The notes beneath the pieces were generated by a model. The model ran no database searches, was not told where the DNA came from, and saw nothing but the letters and a program-made list of their open reading frames with translations. A DNA stretch of 64,000 bases from positions 4,852,501 to 4,916,500 of the forward strand of contig NZ_CP133111.1 in assembly GCF_033001325.1 (NCBI RefSeq), in the 5' to 3' direction. The stretch is from Rhodopseudomonas sp. BAL398. Lineage in GTDB: Bacteria; Pseudomonadota; Alphaproteobacteria; Rhizobiales; Xanthobacteraceae. How positions within the stretch are numbered: position 1 is the first letter of the stretch; the number at the start of each line of letters is the position of its first letter. Made by a program: the position numbers and the translations under genes. Positions 25,001 to 33,955 of the stretch are shown in pieces.

Positions 25001-26215
25001 TCAGTCCCTTCCAAGGATGCAGACGGAATGGTTTGAGGCCACCGCGCTGACGTTGGTGACCAGCGCGATTTTCGCGTCCGGTACCTGACGTGGTCCACAT
25101 TCGTGACGAAGCTGCCGGACACCTTCTATGAGGTGAAAGATGCCGCCCGGCATGCCGGGGTGGGCGAAAGAGAGAAGGCCACCGTGGGTGTTCACCGGCA
25201 AGGCGCCTCCAAGCTCGATTCGGCCGCCCTCGACGAACGAGCCGCCTTCACCTTTCTTGCAGAACCCAAGATCCTCGAACTGCATCAGTGCGGTGATCGT
25301 AAAGCTGTCGTAGATTTCGGCCACGTCGATGTCGTCGGTTGTAACACCCGCTTCCCCGAAGGCATCGCGTGCCGCAACTTTTTGAACGGTGTTGGTGAGA
25401 TTGAACTCGCCTCTGCGATCGAGGGGATGCCCGATGGCTCCGGCGAGATGTCCCATGTGATAGTAGGATTGTGCCTGCCCTGCGCCCAGCAGCCGAATCG
25501 GACGGCGTCGCAATTCGCGTGCACGTTCGAGCGTAGTCACGATGAATGCGCCGCCACCGTCCGAGATCAAGCTGCAGTCGAGCATATGCAGCGGCGAGGA
25601 AATCATTCTCGAGTTGAGAACGTCGTCGATCGTGATCGGCTGGCGCTTCTGCGCGGCCGGATTGAGCGAGGCGTGCTTGCGGCAGGCAACCGCGATGGCG
25701 GCAAGTTGCTCCGGGGTGGTGCCGTATTCGTGCATGTGCCGCTGCGCGACCAACGCGTAAAATGCTGGGATATGCGCGCCGAAGGGCACCTCGAATTCGA
25801 GGGAGTGCGCACCAAGCTCGGTATAGGCAGCGACACCCTGTCCGAGGCCAGGTCCTGAAAGAAGATTGTCGGCTGCTACCACCAGAACGGCCCGACATCT
25901 CCCGGATTGCACTGCCCACTGCGCGAGCTGCAATGCGTAGCCGAACGCAGCCCCGCCAGTCCGCAACGTGTCGCACAGAGTCTTGCAAAACAGGCCAAGG
26001 TGTTCGGCAATGACCATGTGATGCCGCACATTGTCATCGACAACCGATGCGGTGGTGAGCAGGCCGTCGATCTCGTTTTTGTCGATCCCAGAGTCTTCGA
26101 TCGCGCGCTTCGCAGCCTGGATGTAAAGTCCCGTTGAATGTATTCCCGGCAAGTTGCCGACGGCAGTCTCGCCGACTCCCGCGATAGCAACTTCGACATT
26201 TGACCTCAAACCCAT
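25001..26215 (-). CDS. Thiolase-like lipid-transfer (SCPx/Ltp2-type) enzyme lacking the nucleophilic Cys
   Basis: A 404-residue thiolase-fold protein of the lipid-transfer branch. The conserved C-terminal NTHGGLLSFAHPGMPGG and EIYDSFTITALMQFEDLGF are present. Where thiolases carry C-A-S-G, this protein reads LCDTLRTGGAAFGYA (residues 80-94), so Leu84 or Arg85 stands in place of the nucleophilic Cys. Cys loss with an adjacent DUF35 partner is the hallmark of Ltp2-type retro-aldolases, which cleave a beta-hydroxyacyl-CoA instead of performing thiolysis. That assignment is inference; a nearby Cys81 could complicate it. It is 42 bases downstream of livF. Confidence 0.83.
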   Translation of the reverse strand: MGLRSNVEVAIAGVGETAVGNLPGIHSTGLYIQAAKRAIEDSGIDKNEIDGLLTTASVVDDNVRHHMVIAEHLGLFCKTLCDTLRTGGAAFGYALQLAQWAVQSGRCRAVLVVAADNLLSGPGLGQGVAAYTELGAHSLEFEVPFGAHIPAFYALVAQRHMHEYGTTPEQLAAIAVACRKHASLNPAAQKRQPITIDDVLNSRMISSPLHMLDCSLISDGGGAFIVTTLERARELRRRPIRLLGAGQAQSYYHMGHLAGAIGHPLDRRGEFNLTNTVQKVAARDAFGEAGVTTDDIDVAEIYDSFTITALMQFEDLGFCKKGEGGSFVEGGRIELGGALPVNTHGGLLSFAHPGMPGGIFHLIEGVRQLRHECGPRQVPDAKIALVTNVSAVASNHSVCILGRD

Positions 26216-26257
26216 TCATGGTCTCCTGTTGTATGAGAGTGGATGCCGGGACGCCGC

Positions 26258-26956
26258 CTAGCCGAGATACGCCTTCTGGACGAAGCTGCTGGCGGCGAGT
26301 TCATCGCCGGTGCCACCGGCGATGACGGCGCCGTTTTCAAGGACGAAGCTTCGCGCCGCCACGGATAGCGCCCTGGTCATGTCTTGCTCGGCCAGCAGGA
26401 TGGCAAGCCCATCTGCGGCCAACCGAGCGATGACCGCGTAGACCGCATCGACCATGATCGGCGCGAGGCCGAGCGAAGGCTCGTCGAGGATCAGCAATTT
26501 CGGTCTCGCCATCAGTGCCCTGCCGATCGCAAGCATCTGCTGTTCACCCCCCGACAGGGTCCCCGCCGACTGCTGCGAGCGCTCAGCCAGCCGCGGAAAA
26601 ATATCGAAGACCCGGGCCATCTCGTTCTTGATCTCTCGATCCCGCCGAACGAACGCGCCGAGCTCCAGATTTTCAAGCACGCTCATCTGCGCGAAGACCT
26701 GACGTCCTTGCGGCACCTGAACGATTCCAAGCTGCACCAGGCGCTCATTGTTGAGATTATGAACGGGCGCGCCGTTAAAGATGATGACTCCGCTGCGTAC
26801 CGGCAAAAGTCCGGAAAGCGCCAGCATGGTGGTGGTCTTGCCGGCGCCGTTGGCGCCCAGCAGTGCCGTGACTTGCCGCGGCAACGCCTCGAACGTCGCG
26901 CCTCGAACTGCGAGGGCAGCCCCATAGGAAACCGTCAGATTTTCAACCCGTAACAT
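26258..26956 (-). CDS. livF: Liv-type ABC transporter ATP-binding protein (LivF)
   Basis: A 232-residue ATPase with Walker A GANGAGKTT, signature LSGGEQQMLAIGRAL, Walker B LLILDEPSLGLAP and switch region LLAEQDM. The text IVQVPQGRQVFAQMSVLENL is specific to LivF. The ATG at 26956 lies two bases after the livG stop (TGA-cg-ATG); a TTG six bases upstream is also in frame. Confidence 0.92.
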   Translation of the reverse strand: MLRVENLTVSYGAALAVRGATFEALPRQVTALLGANGAGKTTTMLALSGLLPVRSGVIIFNGAPVHNLNNERLVQLGIVQVPQGRQVFAQMSVLENLELGAFVRRDREIKNEMARVFDIFPRLAERSQQSAGTLSGGEQQMLAIGRALMARPKLLILDEPSLGLAPIMVDAVYAVIARLAADGLAILLAEQDMTRALSVAARSFVLENGAVIAGGTGDELAASSFVQKAYLG

Positions 26957-26958
26957 CG

Positions 26959-27684
26959 TCAATGCTCGATCGCGGCGCTATGGCCGCCGAGATAAGCCTC
27001 AACCACCGCGGGATCAGCCAGAACGGTGGCGGGCGTACCTGACGCGATCACGAAGCCATGGTGCATGACGGTGATGTGGTCGGCGATCTGCCGGACCAGC
27101 GGCACATTATGTTCGACAATCAGAACCGCGATGGCGAATTGCGACACGATCAGTTTGAGCAGCCGAGAAAGACGCTCGATATCTTCCGACGCAAGCCCTG
27201 CCGCGGGCTCATCGAGCAGCAGAAGTCGCGGCGATGACGCCAACGCGCGGGCGACTTCAAGCAGCCGCTGTTGGCCATAGGCCAGCGTGTCTGCCTGGCG
27301 GTCCGCGAGGTCCGCCAAGCCGACAAGTTCAAGCAGATCGCCGACGCCGAGACCGGTCTCGGTCTTACGCCTGCGGGCGACGCGCACATTGTCGCCGACG
27401 CTGAGGCGGCTGAACAGTTGCGGGGTCTGAAACGATCGGGCAATGCCGTGGCGCGCAACGCTCGCCGCGTCGAGCGGCGGAAGCACTTGGCCATCGAGCC
27501 TGATCTCACCCGACGAGCGGCGCTGAAAGCCGGAAATGCAATTGATCACTGTGCTTTTGCCGGCGCCGTTCGGTCCGATCAGGCCGTGGATTTCGCTCGC
27601 GACGAATGCCATCGTCGCGTCGGCCACGGCCGTGAGGCCACCAAAGCGAACTGATACTTCCTGAAGTTCAAGAATGGCGCTCAT
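26959..27684 (-). CDS. livG: Liv-type ABC transporter ATP-binding protein (LivG)
   Basis: A 241-residue ATPase with FGGLTAVADATMAF, Walker A GPNGAGKST, HGIARSFQTPQLF typical of LivG, and Walker B LLLLDEPAAGL. The start ATG at 27684 overlaps the livM stop by four bases (ATGA). The dimer with LivF powers the LivHM channel. Confidence 0.92.
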   Translation of the reverse strand: MSAILELQEVSVRFGGLTAVADATMAFVASEIHGLIGPNGAGKSTVINCISGFQRRSSGEIRLDGQVLPPLDAASVARHGIARSFQTPQLFSRLSVGDNVRVARRRKTETGLGVGDLLELVGLADLADRQADTLAYGQQRLLEVARALASSPRLLLLDEPAAGLASEDIERLSRLLKLIVSQFAIAVLIVEHNVPLVRQIADHITVMHHGFVIASGTPATVLADPAVVEAYLGGHSAAIEH

Positions 27685-28667
27685 GTCGAGCTCCTGCGCC
27701 GGGAAAACAAGCCCGCGAGTCCGCCGGGAAAAATCAGAAACACGGCCATCAGGCACAGGCCGTAACCAAGTTCGCGAAGCCCCGGAAAGTCGATCAGTAC
27801 CCGATCGACGAGCGTCATAGTCACGCTGCCGAGGACGGAGCCGGCGAGACTGCCGAAACCCCCGATGGCGATGGCTGCGAGTTGCTGCAGCGTCACGGAC
27901 AGTCCGAAGGAATAGGGATCGATGAAGCCGACGGCGGCAGCAAAGAGAGCGCCCGCGAGGCCCGCATAGGCACCCTGGATGGCGAAAGCGGCCGTCTTGA
28001 TTACCCGGTGATCATATCCGATGCTGGCCAACGCTGGCTCCGAGTCACCGAGCGCCACGAACAGGCGGCCCAGAGACCCTGTTTCGATATATCGATAGGC
28101 AATCAGCGCCAAAACCGTCAGCGGCAGAAACAACAGATAGAGCTGCCCTGGCGCCGCCAACAATGCGCCTGCCACCGCCGGCCGCGGGATTGCGAGACCA
28201 TCGGGACCATTGGTCAAGCTGTCGGCGTGCACCAAAACGAACTGGAAAATCTCGCCGAATCCGAAGGTGATCATGGCGAGATAGAGATCGCCGGCTCGCC
28301 AGGCGATCAGGCTGATCGCGGCAGAAGCGACCGTCGCCACCGCCACCGCCAATGGCAGCGCGGCGAAAAAGGACAGACCATAGCGCACCTGGCAGATTCC
28401 CGAGACGTATGCGCCGATTCCAAACAGCGCTCCGGTAAACAGCGCGAACTGCCGAGCGACCCCGATCACGAGGTTCAAACCGACGGCCAGGAGAATGTTC
28501 ACCAGCGCGAGGTTGAGGGTGTAGAGCTGGTAGTCGGAAAACAGCGACGGCGGCAGCAGGAAAAGCCCGGCCGCAGCGAGAATCCAGGCTCCGCCGACGG
28601 CCATCCTCCCGCGCATCTTCGCCGCCTGCTCCCGGCTGCCTGCCAGGCTATCGCTCGACTGCAACAA
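27681..28667 (-). CDS. livM: Liv-type ABC transporter permease (LivM)
   Basis: A 328-residue permease with about nine hydrophobic helices; NLVIGVARQFALFTGALFGI and AAVGFIDPYSFGLSVTLQQL with AIAIGGFGSLAGSVLGS are LivM-type blocks. I use TTG 28667 because GGGGAGG lies just before it; an ATG 17 codons later is the alternative. It is the first gene of the long minus-strand operon, divergent from a TetR gene. Its N-terminus before the first helix is polar and variable. Confidence 0.88.
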   Translation of the reverse strand: MLQSSDSLAGSREQAAKMRGRMAVGGAWILAAAGLFLLPPSLFSDYQLYTLNLALVNILLAVGLNLVIGVARQFALFTGALFGIGAYVSGICQVRYGLSFFAALPLAVAVATVASAAISLIAWRAGDLYLAMITFGFGEIFQFVLVHADSLTNGPDGLAIPRPAVAGALLAAPGQLYLLFLPLTVLALIAYRYIETGSLGRLFVALGDSEPALASIGYDHRVIKTAAFAIQGAYAGLAGALFAAAVGFIDPYSFGLSVTLQQLAAIAIGGFGSLAGSVLGSVTMTLVDRVLIDFPGLRELGYGLCLMAVFLIFPGGLAGLFSRRRSST

Positions 28668-28695
28668 TTTTCCTCCCCGTCTGTTATGATGATTT

Positions 28696-28718
28696 ATGAT
28701 TCACGGGTCACCAATCAT
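28696..28718. promoter_or_regulatory. Candidate TetR operator between livM and the TetR gene
   Basis: Inverted repeat ATGATT-N11-AATCAT in the 184-base divergent region, about 30 bases upstream of livM. Its placement fits repression of the liv operon by the TetR gene at 28852; the arms are short. Confidence 0.4.
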
Positions 28719-28851
28719 GATGCAGACGGAGGATGTGGTTGTCAATATCCGAACAGGAAGGTATCGCTGGACCCGAGGGTGAGGTTGAACCCGCCGCCTG
28801 CAACCGGGTCCAACGTCCCCAAGCGGGAGTCAGAGAACCGAAAGGACAAAA

Positions 28852-29637
28852 GTGGCAATTTCCAAGAAATCGCGGCGATCGCGAAAGAATCGGGCGGAAA
28901 GATCCGAGGAAATTCGCCAAGCTATCTTTCTCGCCGCGGCACGTGTGGTCGGACGCTACGGCTATGCCGACGCGTCGATCAGCAAGATCACTACGGCAGC
29001 GAAGGTGGCTCACGGGACGTTCTATAATCATTTTGAATCGCGTCAGGATTTGTTCGAGCAATTGCTTCCCGCGCTCGGGCAACTGCTGCTGTCGCACGTC
29101 ACCAGCGAAGTCGCTCCGGTTGCCGAGGGGCTCGCGCGGGAAGAAAAGCGGTTGCTGGCCTGGTTCGATTTTCTCCAGGTCCATCCCGAGTTTTACCGAA
29201 TTCTCAACGAGGGCGAGGTTTTTGTGCCGGCCGCGTTTCGGCGGCACGTGGAAGCATTCGGGGCCGGCTACTTGCGCGCGCTTCGCCGGGCGAAGCTGCG
29301 TGGAGAGCTTCATGATTTCGCTGACGAGGAGCTTGAACCGATCGCTTACATTCTGCTTGCGGCCCGTTCGTATCTCAGCTTCAGGTACGGATCCGTCGCG
29401 AGCGCGGCCGAGCCGCAGGTGCCCGACTATGTGCTGACGGCTTACATGAAGCTGCTTCGTCACGGCCTGTTTATTGATTCCCCAAAACCTGACGCTCCAA
29501 AACTTGACGCTGCAAAACCTGGCGCTGCAAAACTTGGCGCTGCAAAACCTGGTGCTCCAAAACCTCGTGCTCCAAGACCCGGCAAGATCGATCGCGCGGT
29601 ATCAAAAAAAGCCCGCAAGGAAGCCGAAGCAGATTAG
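28852..29637 (+). CDS. TetR/AcrR-family regulator with a Lys/Pro/Ala-repeat tail
   Basis: A 261-residue protein. Residues about 17-65 are a TetR helix-turn-helix (GYADASISKITTAAKVAHGT then FYNHFESRQDLFEQ). An all-helical effector domain follows to about residue 205. Residues 211-245 are seven five-residue units of the form (A/P)K(P/L)xA, encoded by a 15-base tandem repeat, and the end is Lys/Arg-rich. Such tails recall histone-H1-like AlgP proteins and could add nonspecific DNA affinity. The start is GTG 28852 after AAAGGA. It is divergent from the liv operon and is followed by enoyl-CoA hydratase and thiolase genes, so it probably senses an acyl-CoA of this pathway. Confidence 0.87.
   Translation: MAISKKSRRSRKNRAERSEEIRQAIFLAAARVVGRYGYADASISKITTAAKVAHGTFYNHFESRQDLFEQLLPALGQLLLSHVTSEVAPVAEGLAREEKRLLAWFDFLQVHPEFYRILNEGEVFVPAAFRRHVEAFGAGYLRALRRAKLRGELHDFADEELEPIAYILLAARSYLSFRYGSVASAAEPQVPDYVLTAYMKLLRHGLFIDSPKPDAPKLDAAKPGAAKLGAAKPGAPKPRAPRPGKIDRAVSKKARKEAEAD
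29482..29586 (+). repeat. 15-base tandem repeat (7 units) inside the TetR gene
   Basis: Seven head-to-tail 15-base units related to CCAAAACCTGGCGCT, in frame, each adding five residues. Units differ by one to four bases, so the array is not brand new but could still slip and change tail length. Confidence 0.85.
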
Positions 29638-29679
29638 CCACGATACGACCTTGCCGCCAATCCCTCTGGAAAGCCTGAC

Positions 29680-30456
29680 ATGCGCAACGCTGTGAAATAT
29701 GAAGTCATCGACCAGCACATCGCCCTGGTCACGATTAATCGCCCCGAGGCGCGCAACGCGGTGAACGGCGATGTAGCGGCCGGCCTTGAAGCTGCCGTCG
29801 ATCAAACCAACGACGATCCGCGCATTCGGGTCTGCGTCCTGACCGGCGAAGGCGACAAGGCTTTCTGCGCCGGCGCGGATCTCAAGGCCGTTCGTGCGGG
29901 CGAAGTCAAATCGATCCGGACGCAAAGAGGCGGATTCGCCGGGTTCGTGTTCGCTGATCGGCGCAAGATATGGATTGCCGCCGTGAACGGCTTCGCACTC
30001 GGTGGAGGCCTCGAGATTACGCTCGCTTGCGATATGGCCGTCGCCGATCCGGCGGCGCAGCTCGGATTGCCGGAGGTCAAGCGCGGCCTGATGGCTCTGG
30101 CGGGAGGATTGGTGCGGCTTCCGCGAGCGATCCCTAAGGCGGTTGCCTACGAGGCAATTGCGACCGGTGAGCCCTTCACCGCCCAGCGGGCGTTCGAGCT
30201 GGGTCTCGTCAATTATGTCTCCGCACCGGGCCGCGCCCGCGAACGGGCACTCGAACTGGCGCATTCCATCGCGACGAATTCGCCGATCGCAGTGCAGGAA
30301 AGCATGCGGATCGCACGCAACCGGGGTGAAGTCGCCGAGGGCGAGTTGATCGACCTCGGCATGAGAGCGCGCGGTGAGCTCGAACGAACCGATGACTATG
30401 CCGAAGGACTTCGCGCGTTTGCCGAGAAACGCAAGCCTAATTGGACGGGCCGCTAA
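29680..30456 (+). CDS. Enoyl-CoA hydratase/isomerase family protein
   Basis: A 258-residue crotonase. The oxyanion-hole segments AFCAGADLKAV and NGFALGGGLEITLACD and the second acidic motif GLPEVKRGL are present, and both Glu residues needed for hydration (in GGGLE and in LPEV) are kept, so hydratase activity is likely. It sits 42 bases after the TetR gene and 35 bases before the thiolase-like gene in one operon. Confidence 0.92.
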   Translation: MRNAVKYEVIDQHIALVTINRPEARNAVNGDVAAGLEAAVDQTNDDPRIRVCVLTGEGDKAFCAGADLKAVRAGEVKSIRTQRGGFAGFVFADRRKIWIAAVNGFALGGGLEITLACDMAVADPAAQLGLPEVKRGLMALAGGLVRLPRAIPKAVAYEAIATGEPFTAQRAFELGLVNYVSAPGRARERALELAHSIATNSPIAVQESMRIARNRGEVAEGELIDLGMRARGELERTDDYAEGLRAFAEKRKPNWTGR

Positions 30457-30491
30457 CAGATTAAGCGGAAGGGAGGGATCCGGGTTCACAC

Positions 30492-32027
30492 ATGACTAAC
30501 AGATCAAGATTACCGGTCATCGTCGGCGTCCATCAGATTACGGATACCAATTCGCCACCCGCCAGTGCACGCAGTCCCAAGGAGCTGATGGTCGCGGCCG
30601 CGCGCGGCGCAGCGATGGATTCCGGCGCGTCCGATCTCCTCAAGGCGATCGATGGCGTCACTGTGGTTCGTCAATTCTCCGATACGCTGCCCAGATTTGC
30701 CAGCCCGTTCGGTCGAATGGAGAATCCGCCCTGGAGCGTGGCACGCGCACTCGGATGCAATCCCCGGGAACTTCTCTACACCACGGCCGGCGGCCACACT
30801 CCCCAAGTCGTGGTCACGCGCTTCTGCGAGGAGATTGCGGCCGGACGGTTGAGTTGCGCATTGATGGTCGGGGCCGAGGCGCTTCGCACCCAGCACGCCG
30901 CTCAGAAAAATGGGACAGACCTCGACTGGTCCGAAGCTGCGCCGACGCCGCCAGAATCGTTCGGCGTGGAGCGGGCCTCGTTTTCGGACCTGGAGGGCAA
31001 ATACGGTCTGAACGCGGCAATCTACGGCTATCCAATTGTTGAGCAGGCGATCCGCCGTCAACGACAATTGAGCCCGTCGGTCCATGCGCATCGCATGGGC
31101 GCCCTGATGGCGCGCCTTGCCGAGGTGGCAAGTTCGAACCCGCTGGCAACCCGGCGCACCCCGCTGACGGCGGCGGAAATTGCCAGCGTTTCGGAAAAGA
31201 ACCCCTATATCGGCTATCCCTACACCCGATACATGAATGCCAATGTATTCGTGGACCAGTCGGCGGCGATTCTTGTCTGCTCGGCGAAGATGGCTGACGA
31301 CTACGGCGTTCCCGATGCAAAGCGAGTCTATCTCCACGGCGCGGCGGCTGGTAACGATCACTGGTACGTCACCGAACGGGAGCCGATGCAACGCTCCCCC
31401 GCAATCCGCGAAGTGGTGCGGCGGACGCTCTCCAGGGCCGGCGTTGGCGTCGAGCAGGTGTCGTTCTTCGATCTCTACAGCTGCTTCCCCTCGGCGATCG
31501 AGATCGCATGCGCCGAGATCGGCCTGTCCGAGGACGATCCCCGCAATTTCACGATCACCGGCGGACTGCCCTTCTTCGGCGGCCCCGGCAACAACTATGT
31601 GACCCATTCGATCGCCGCGATGGTCGAGAAACTTCGTTCGTCTCCGACCGCGTATGGATTGGTGACGGCAAATGGCAGCTATCTGGCCAAGCATGCCGCG
31701 GGGCTGTATTCCGCCCGGATGCTCGAGGGGCCCTGGGACCATACAAATTCGCAAGGGCTTCAGGCGCAGCTCAATGCTGTCCCGATGGCACCGTTGATAG
31801 ACGGTGCCGGCGGTGCGGCATCGATCGAGAGCTACACGCTCGCGGTCAGGGCCAATGTTGTGGAAAAGGCAATCATCGTCGGACGGCTGCGCGACGGGAA
31901 TCAGCGCTTCCTCGCAAACATCGAAAATGACGACCAGGCATTGCTGCAATCCTTCATAGAGAGCGATCGCCTAGGCGCCGAAGGAACGGTCCGGACCATC
32001 GACGGCAAGTGCCGTTTCGCCCTCTAG
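30492..32027 (+). CDS. Thiolase-like acetyl-CoA acetyltransferase family protein
   Basis: A 511-residue thiolase-superfamily protein of the long bacterial/actinobacterial type. The region equivalent to the active-site loop reads ELLYTTAGGHTPQVVVTRFC (residues 94-113), with Thr rather than Cys at the nucleophile, as commonly seen in this subfamily. FDLYSCFPSAIEIACAEIGL and ITGGLPFFGGPGNNYVTHSI are conserved blocks. Its last 90 residues form an extra small domain. Thiolysis is not assured without the Cys; a CoA-dependent carbon-carbon cleavage in the same pathway is the best guess. Confidence 0.8.
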   Translation: MTNRSRLPVIVGVHQITDTNSPPASARSPKELMVAAARGAAMDSGASDLLKAIDGVTVVRQFSDTLPRFASPFGRMENPPWSVARALGCNPRELLYTTAGGHTPQVVVTRFCEEIAAGRLSCALMVGAEALRTQHAAQKNGTDLDWSEAAPTPPESFGVERASFSDLEGKYGLNAAIYGYPIVEQAIRRQRQLSPSVHAHRMGALMARLAEVASSNPLATRRTPLTAAEIASVSEKNPYIGYPYTRYMNANVFVDQSAAILVCSAKMADDYGVPDAKRVYLHGAAAGNDHWYVTEREPMQRSPAIREVVRRTLSRAGVGVEQVSFFDLYSCFPSAIEIACAEIGLSEDDPRNFTITGGLPFFGGPGNNYVTHSIAAMVEKLRSSPTAYGLVTANGSYLAKHAAGLYSARMLEGPWDHTNSQGLQAQLNAVPMAPLIDGAGGAASIESYTLAVRANVVEKAIIVGRLRDGNQRFLANIENDDQALLQSFIESDRLGAEGTVRTIDGKCRFAL

Positions 32028-32346
32028 CAACCGCGGTGAGCATTGGCCACGTACGCTGGAATCTGTCGCGCAGCGAGCGGCACCAGCTGACCCGTGCTGC
32101 ATTTGGGTTGAATGCGCTTCTGCATTCGCCCTGAAAGCGCAGCTCGTGGCCCGACAGCGTAGCGACTCCCATTGGCTTGGCGCGACAGCCTGATCTGGTC
32201 CCGCTCCAACGTCCGCCGGAGCGACTGACCCCGACTCCAATGCCCCGTCCGGCTGATCCGGGCGGAGCATTAACTTGGCCGCATTGCGGACCCCAACGTC
32301 ACCCTCCCTCAATTTCGAGGCGCACGCGACGATTATCGCTTGCCTC
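32028..32346. other. Convergent intergenic stretch
   Basis: No gene recognised. Minus-strand open frames continue from the TetR gene region but have no family signature. It separates the thiolase-like gene from the convergent TetR gene at 32347. Confidence 0.3.
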
Positions 32347-32997
32347 CTAGCTAGCGGCCGCCGGGAAAGGCGTTTTCGCGGCCTCCAGATACGAGCGGGA
32401 CATAAAAATGAGTTGCTGTTGGAGGCCACACGCCCACGGCTTTGGCAAGCTGCGATCAAACAAGCTGCGAATAGTCCCAAAAAGCGAATTGAGGAGTGTG
32501 AGGTTGACGATCGCAAGATCGACGAACTCGGCGTCTGCCGCGGTCGCGAACATCGCGGCGGTGGCGATTTCAACGCGCTTGAAGAAATGCTCGACCAGGG
32601 CCGCGGTGTCTACCTCCGCTGCAACCAGATAAAGCGCGCGGGTCGCGTCGCATCGCACGACATTCGCGTGCCAAAGGGCCTCCACAAGCGCCTCGGCCAT
32701 CTGTCCAATCGGTGCGCCGTGATGCTGCCGGCAGGCTTGTTCCACGCTGTCCGCTACGATGCCCAAATACTGCTCGGTCACCGCATACATTAGCGCCTGC
32801 TTGTTGGGGAAATACTGGTACATCGTGCCAACGGAGACACCGGCTCTTTCCGCCACGCGCGTCGTGGTCAGCCGAGCAGGGCCCGTCACCACCAAAACCT
32901 GAATGGTCGCCTCCAAAATCGCTTCCAGCGTCGCCGTTGCTCGTGCCTGACGCGGCGATTTCCGAGGGGTTAGGCGGGTCGGCGAAGCCGTAGCCAT
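32347..32997 (-). CDS. TetR/AcrR-family regulator
   Basis: A 216-residue repressor: residues about 18-66 carry the helix-turn-helix (TTTRVAERAGVSVGTMYQYF then PNKQALMYAV), followed by a C-terminal ligand domain. It is divergent from the SDR gene at 33068 with a 70-base shared promoter region that contains a small inverted repeat. It most likely represses itself and the SDR. The ligand is unknown. Confidence 0.9.
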   Translation of the reverse strand: MATASPTRLTPRKSPRQARATATLEAILEATIQVLVVTGPARLTTTRVAERAGVSVGTMYQYFPNKQALMYAVTEQYLGIVADSVEQACRQHHGAPIGQMAEALVEALWHANVVRCDATRALYLVAAEVDTAALVEHFFKRVEIATAAMFATAADAEFVDLAIVNLTLLNSLFGTIRSLFDRSLPKPWACGLQQQLIFMSRSYLEAAKTPFPAAAS

Positions 32998-33013
32998 AAG
33001 CGAATCCCGTAAC

Positions 33014-33033
33014 TGAAGAAGCCTTCATATAAT
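33014..33033. promoter_or_regulatory. Operator/-10 region between TetR and SDR genes
   Basis: Inverted repeat TGAAG-AAGC-CTTCA (33014-33027) abuts a perfect -10 hexamer TATAAT (33028-33033) for the SDR. A repressor bound here would block polymerase. No clear -35 is seen. Confidence 0.4.
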
Positions 33034-33067
33034 GGATCGAACGCGGCTGACCAACCATGGAGTTCAT

Positions 33068-33799
33068 ATGACAACCACAAACCGCATCGCACTCGTCACC
33101 GGCGCAAACAAGGGCATCGGATTGGAGATCGCTCGCCAACTCGCGCAGGCCGGTGTCTCCGTCATCATCGGCGCCAGAGATGCCGAACGTGGCGAGGCCG
33201 CGGTCAAAGACCTGGCGTCCCAAGGCCTGAACGCAACGTTCGTTCGGATCGACCTTCTCGATGAAGCAAGCATAGTCGCCGCCGCCACCGCGATCTCTGA
33301 CCAGTTCGGGCATCTCGACATTCTCGTCAACAATGCCGGAATCGTGGATTGGACCGACAGCGTTCCAAGCCGCGCCAAGCTACAAGCCGTCCGTCGAGTG
33401 TTCGAAACCAACTTTTTCGGCACTCTAGCGGTGACGCAGTCTATGTTGCCCCTGCTGCGGAAATCGACGGCGGCTCGGATCGTGAATCTGTCCAGCACTT
33501 TGGGCTCGCTAGCTGGGAACGGCGATCCGTCGTCTCCCTTTTATTCGGCGCAGCTGATCGGCTACAATGCTTCAAAGGCGGCGCTCAACATGCTGACCGT
33601 TCAACTCAGCGAAGAGTTCCGCAACACTTCGCACGTCGTGAACTCGGTAAGCCCGGGATACGTAAAAACCGATCTCACCGGCGGCAACGGCCTCTTGACA
33701 CCGGACCAAGCAGCGAAGACGCCCGTCCAATTCGCGCTGCTCGGAGATGATGCTTTGTCCGGTCGGTTCGTGACATCGGACGGTGAAATCGCATGGTGA
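33068..33799 (+). CDS. Short-chain dehydrogenase/reductase
   Basis: A 243-residue SDR with TGANKGIGLEIARQLAQAG for cofactor binding, LVNNAGI, the catalytic Ser region IVNLSSTLGS and YNASKAALNML. The basic residue in GARDAERG after beta-2 suggests NADPH. This pattern is close to the carbonyl-reductase-like SDRs found beside TetR genes. The ATG at 33068 has GGAG six bases upstream; a longer frame starts inside the promoter. Confidence 0.9.
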   Translation: MTTTNRIALVTGANKGIGLEIARQLAQAGVSVIIGARDAERGEAAVKDLASQGLNATFVRIDLLDEASIVAAATAISDQFGHLDILVNNAGIVDWTDSVPSRAKLQAVRRVFETNFFGTLAVTQSMLPLLRKSTAARIVNLSSTLGSLAGNGDPSSPFYSAQLIGYNASKAALNMLTVQLSEEFRNTSHVVNSVSPGYVKTDLTGGNGLLTPDQAAKTPVQFALLGDDALSGRFVTSDGEIAW

Positions 33800-33955
33800 A
33801 TGGCCGCGTGGGGATACGACCGATCTCGTCCATCCCGACGGCATATCCATGGCCCAAACACGTATCAGGCGGCGATTCGACAAAGTTGGGAACTCGTGGC
33901 CGTCGCTGAGTCCAGACCCGTATTTCCGAGCTTGATGTATTGCATGTCGCTCCCC

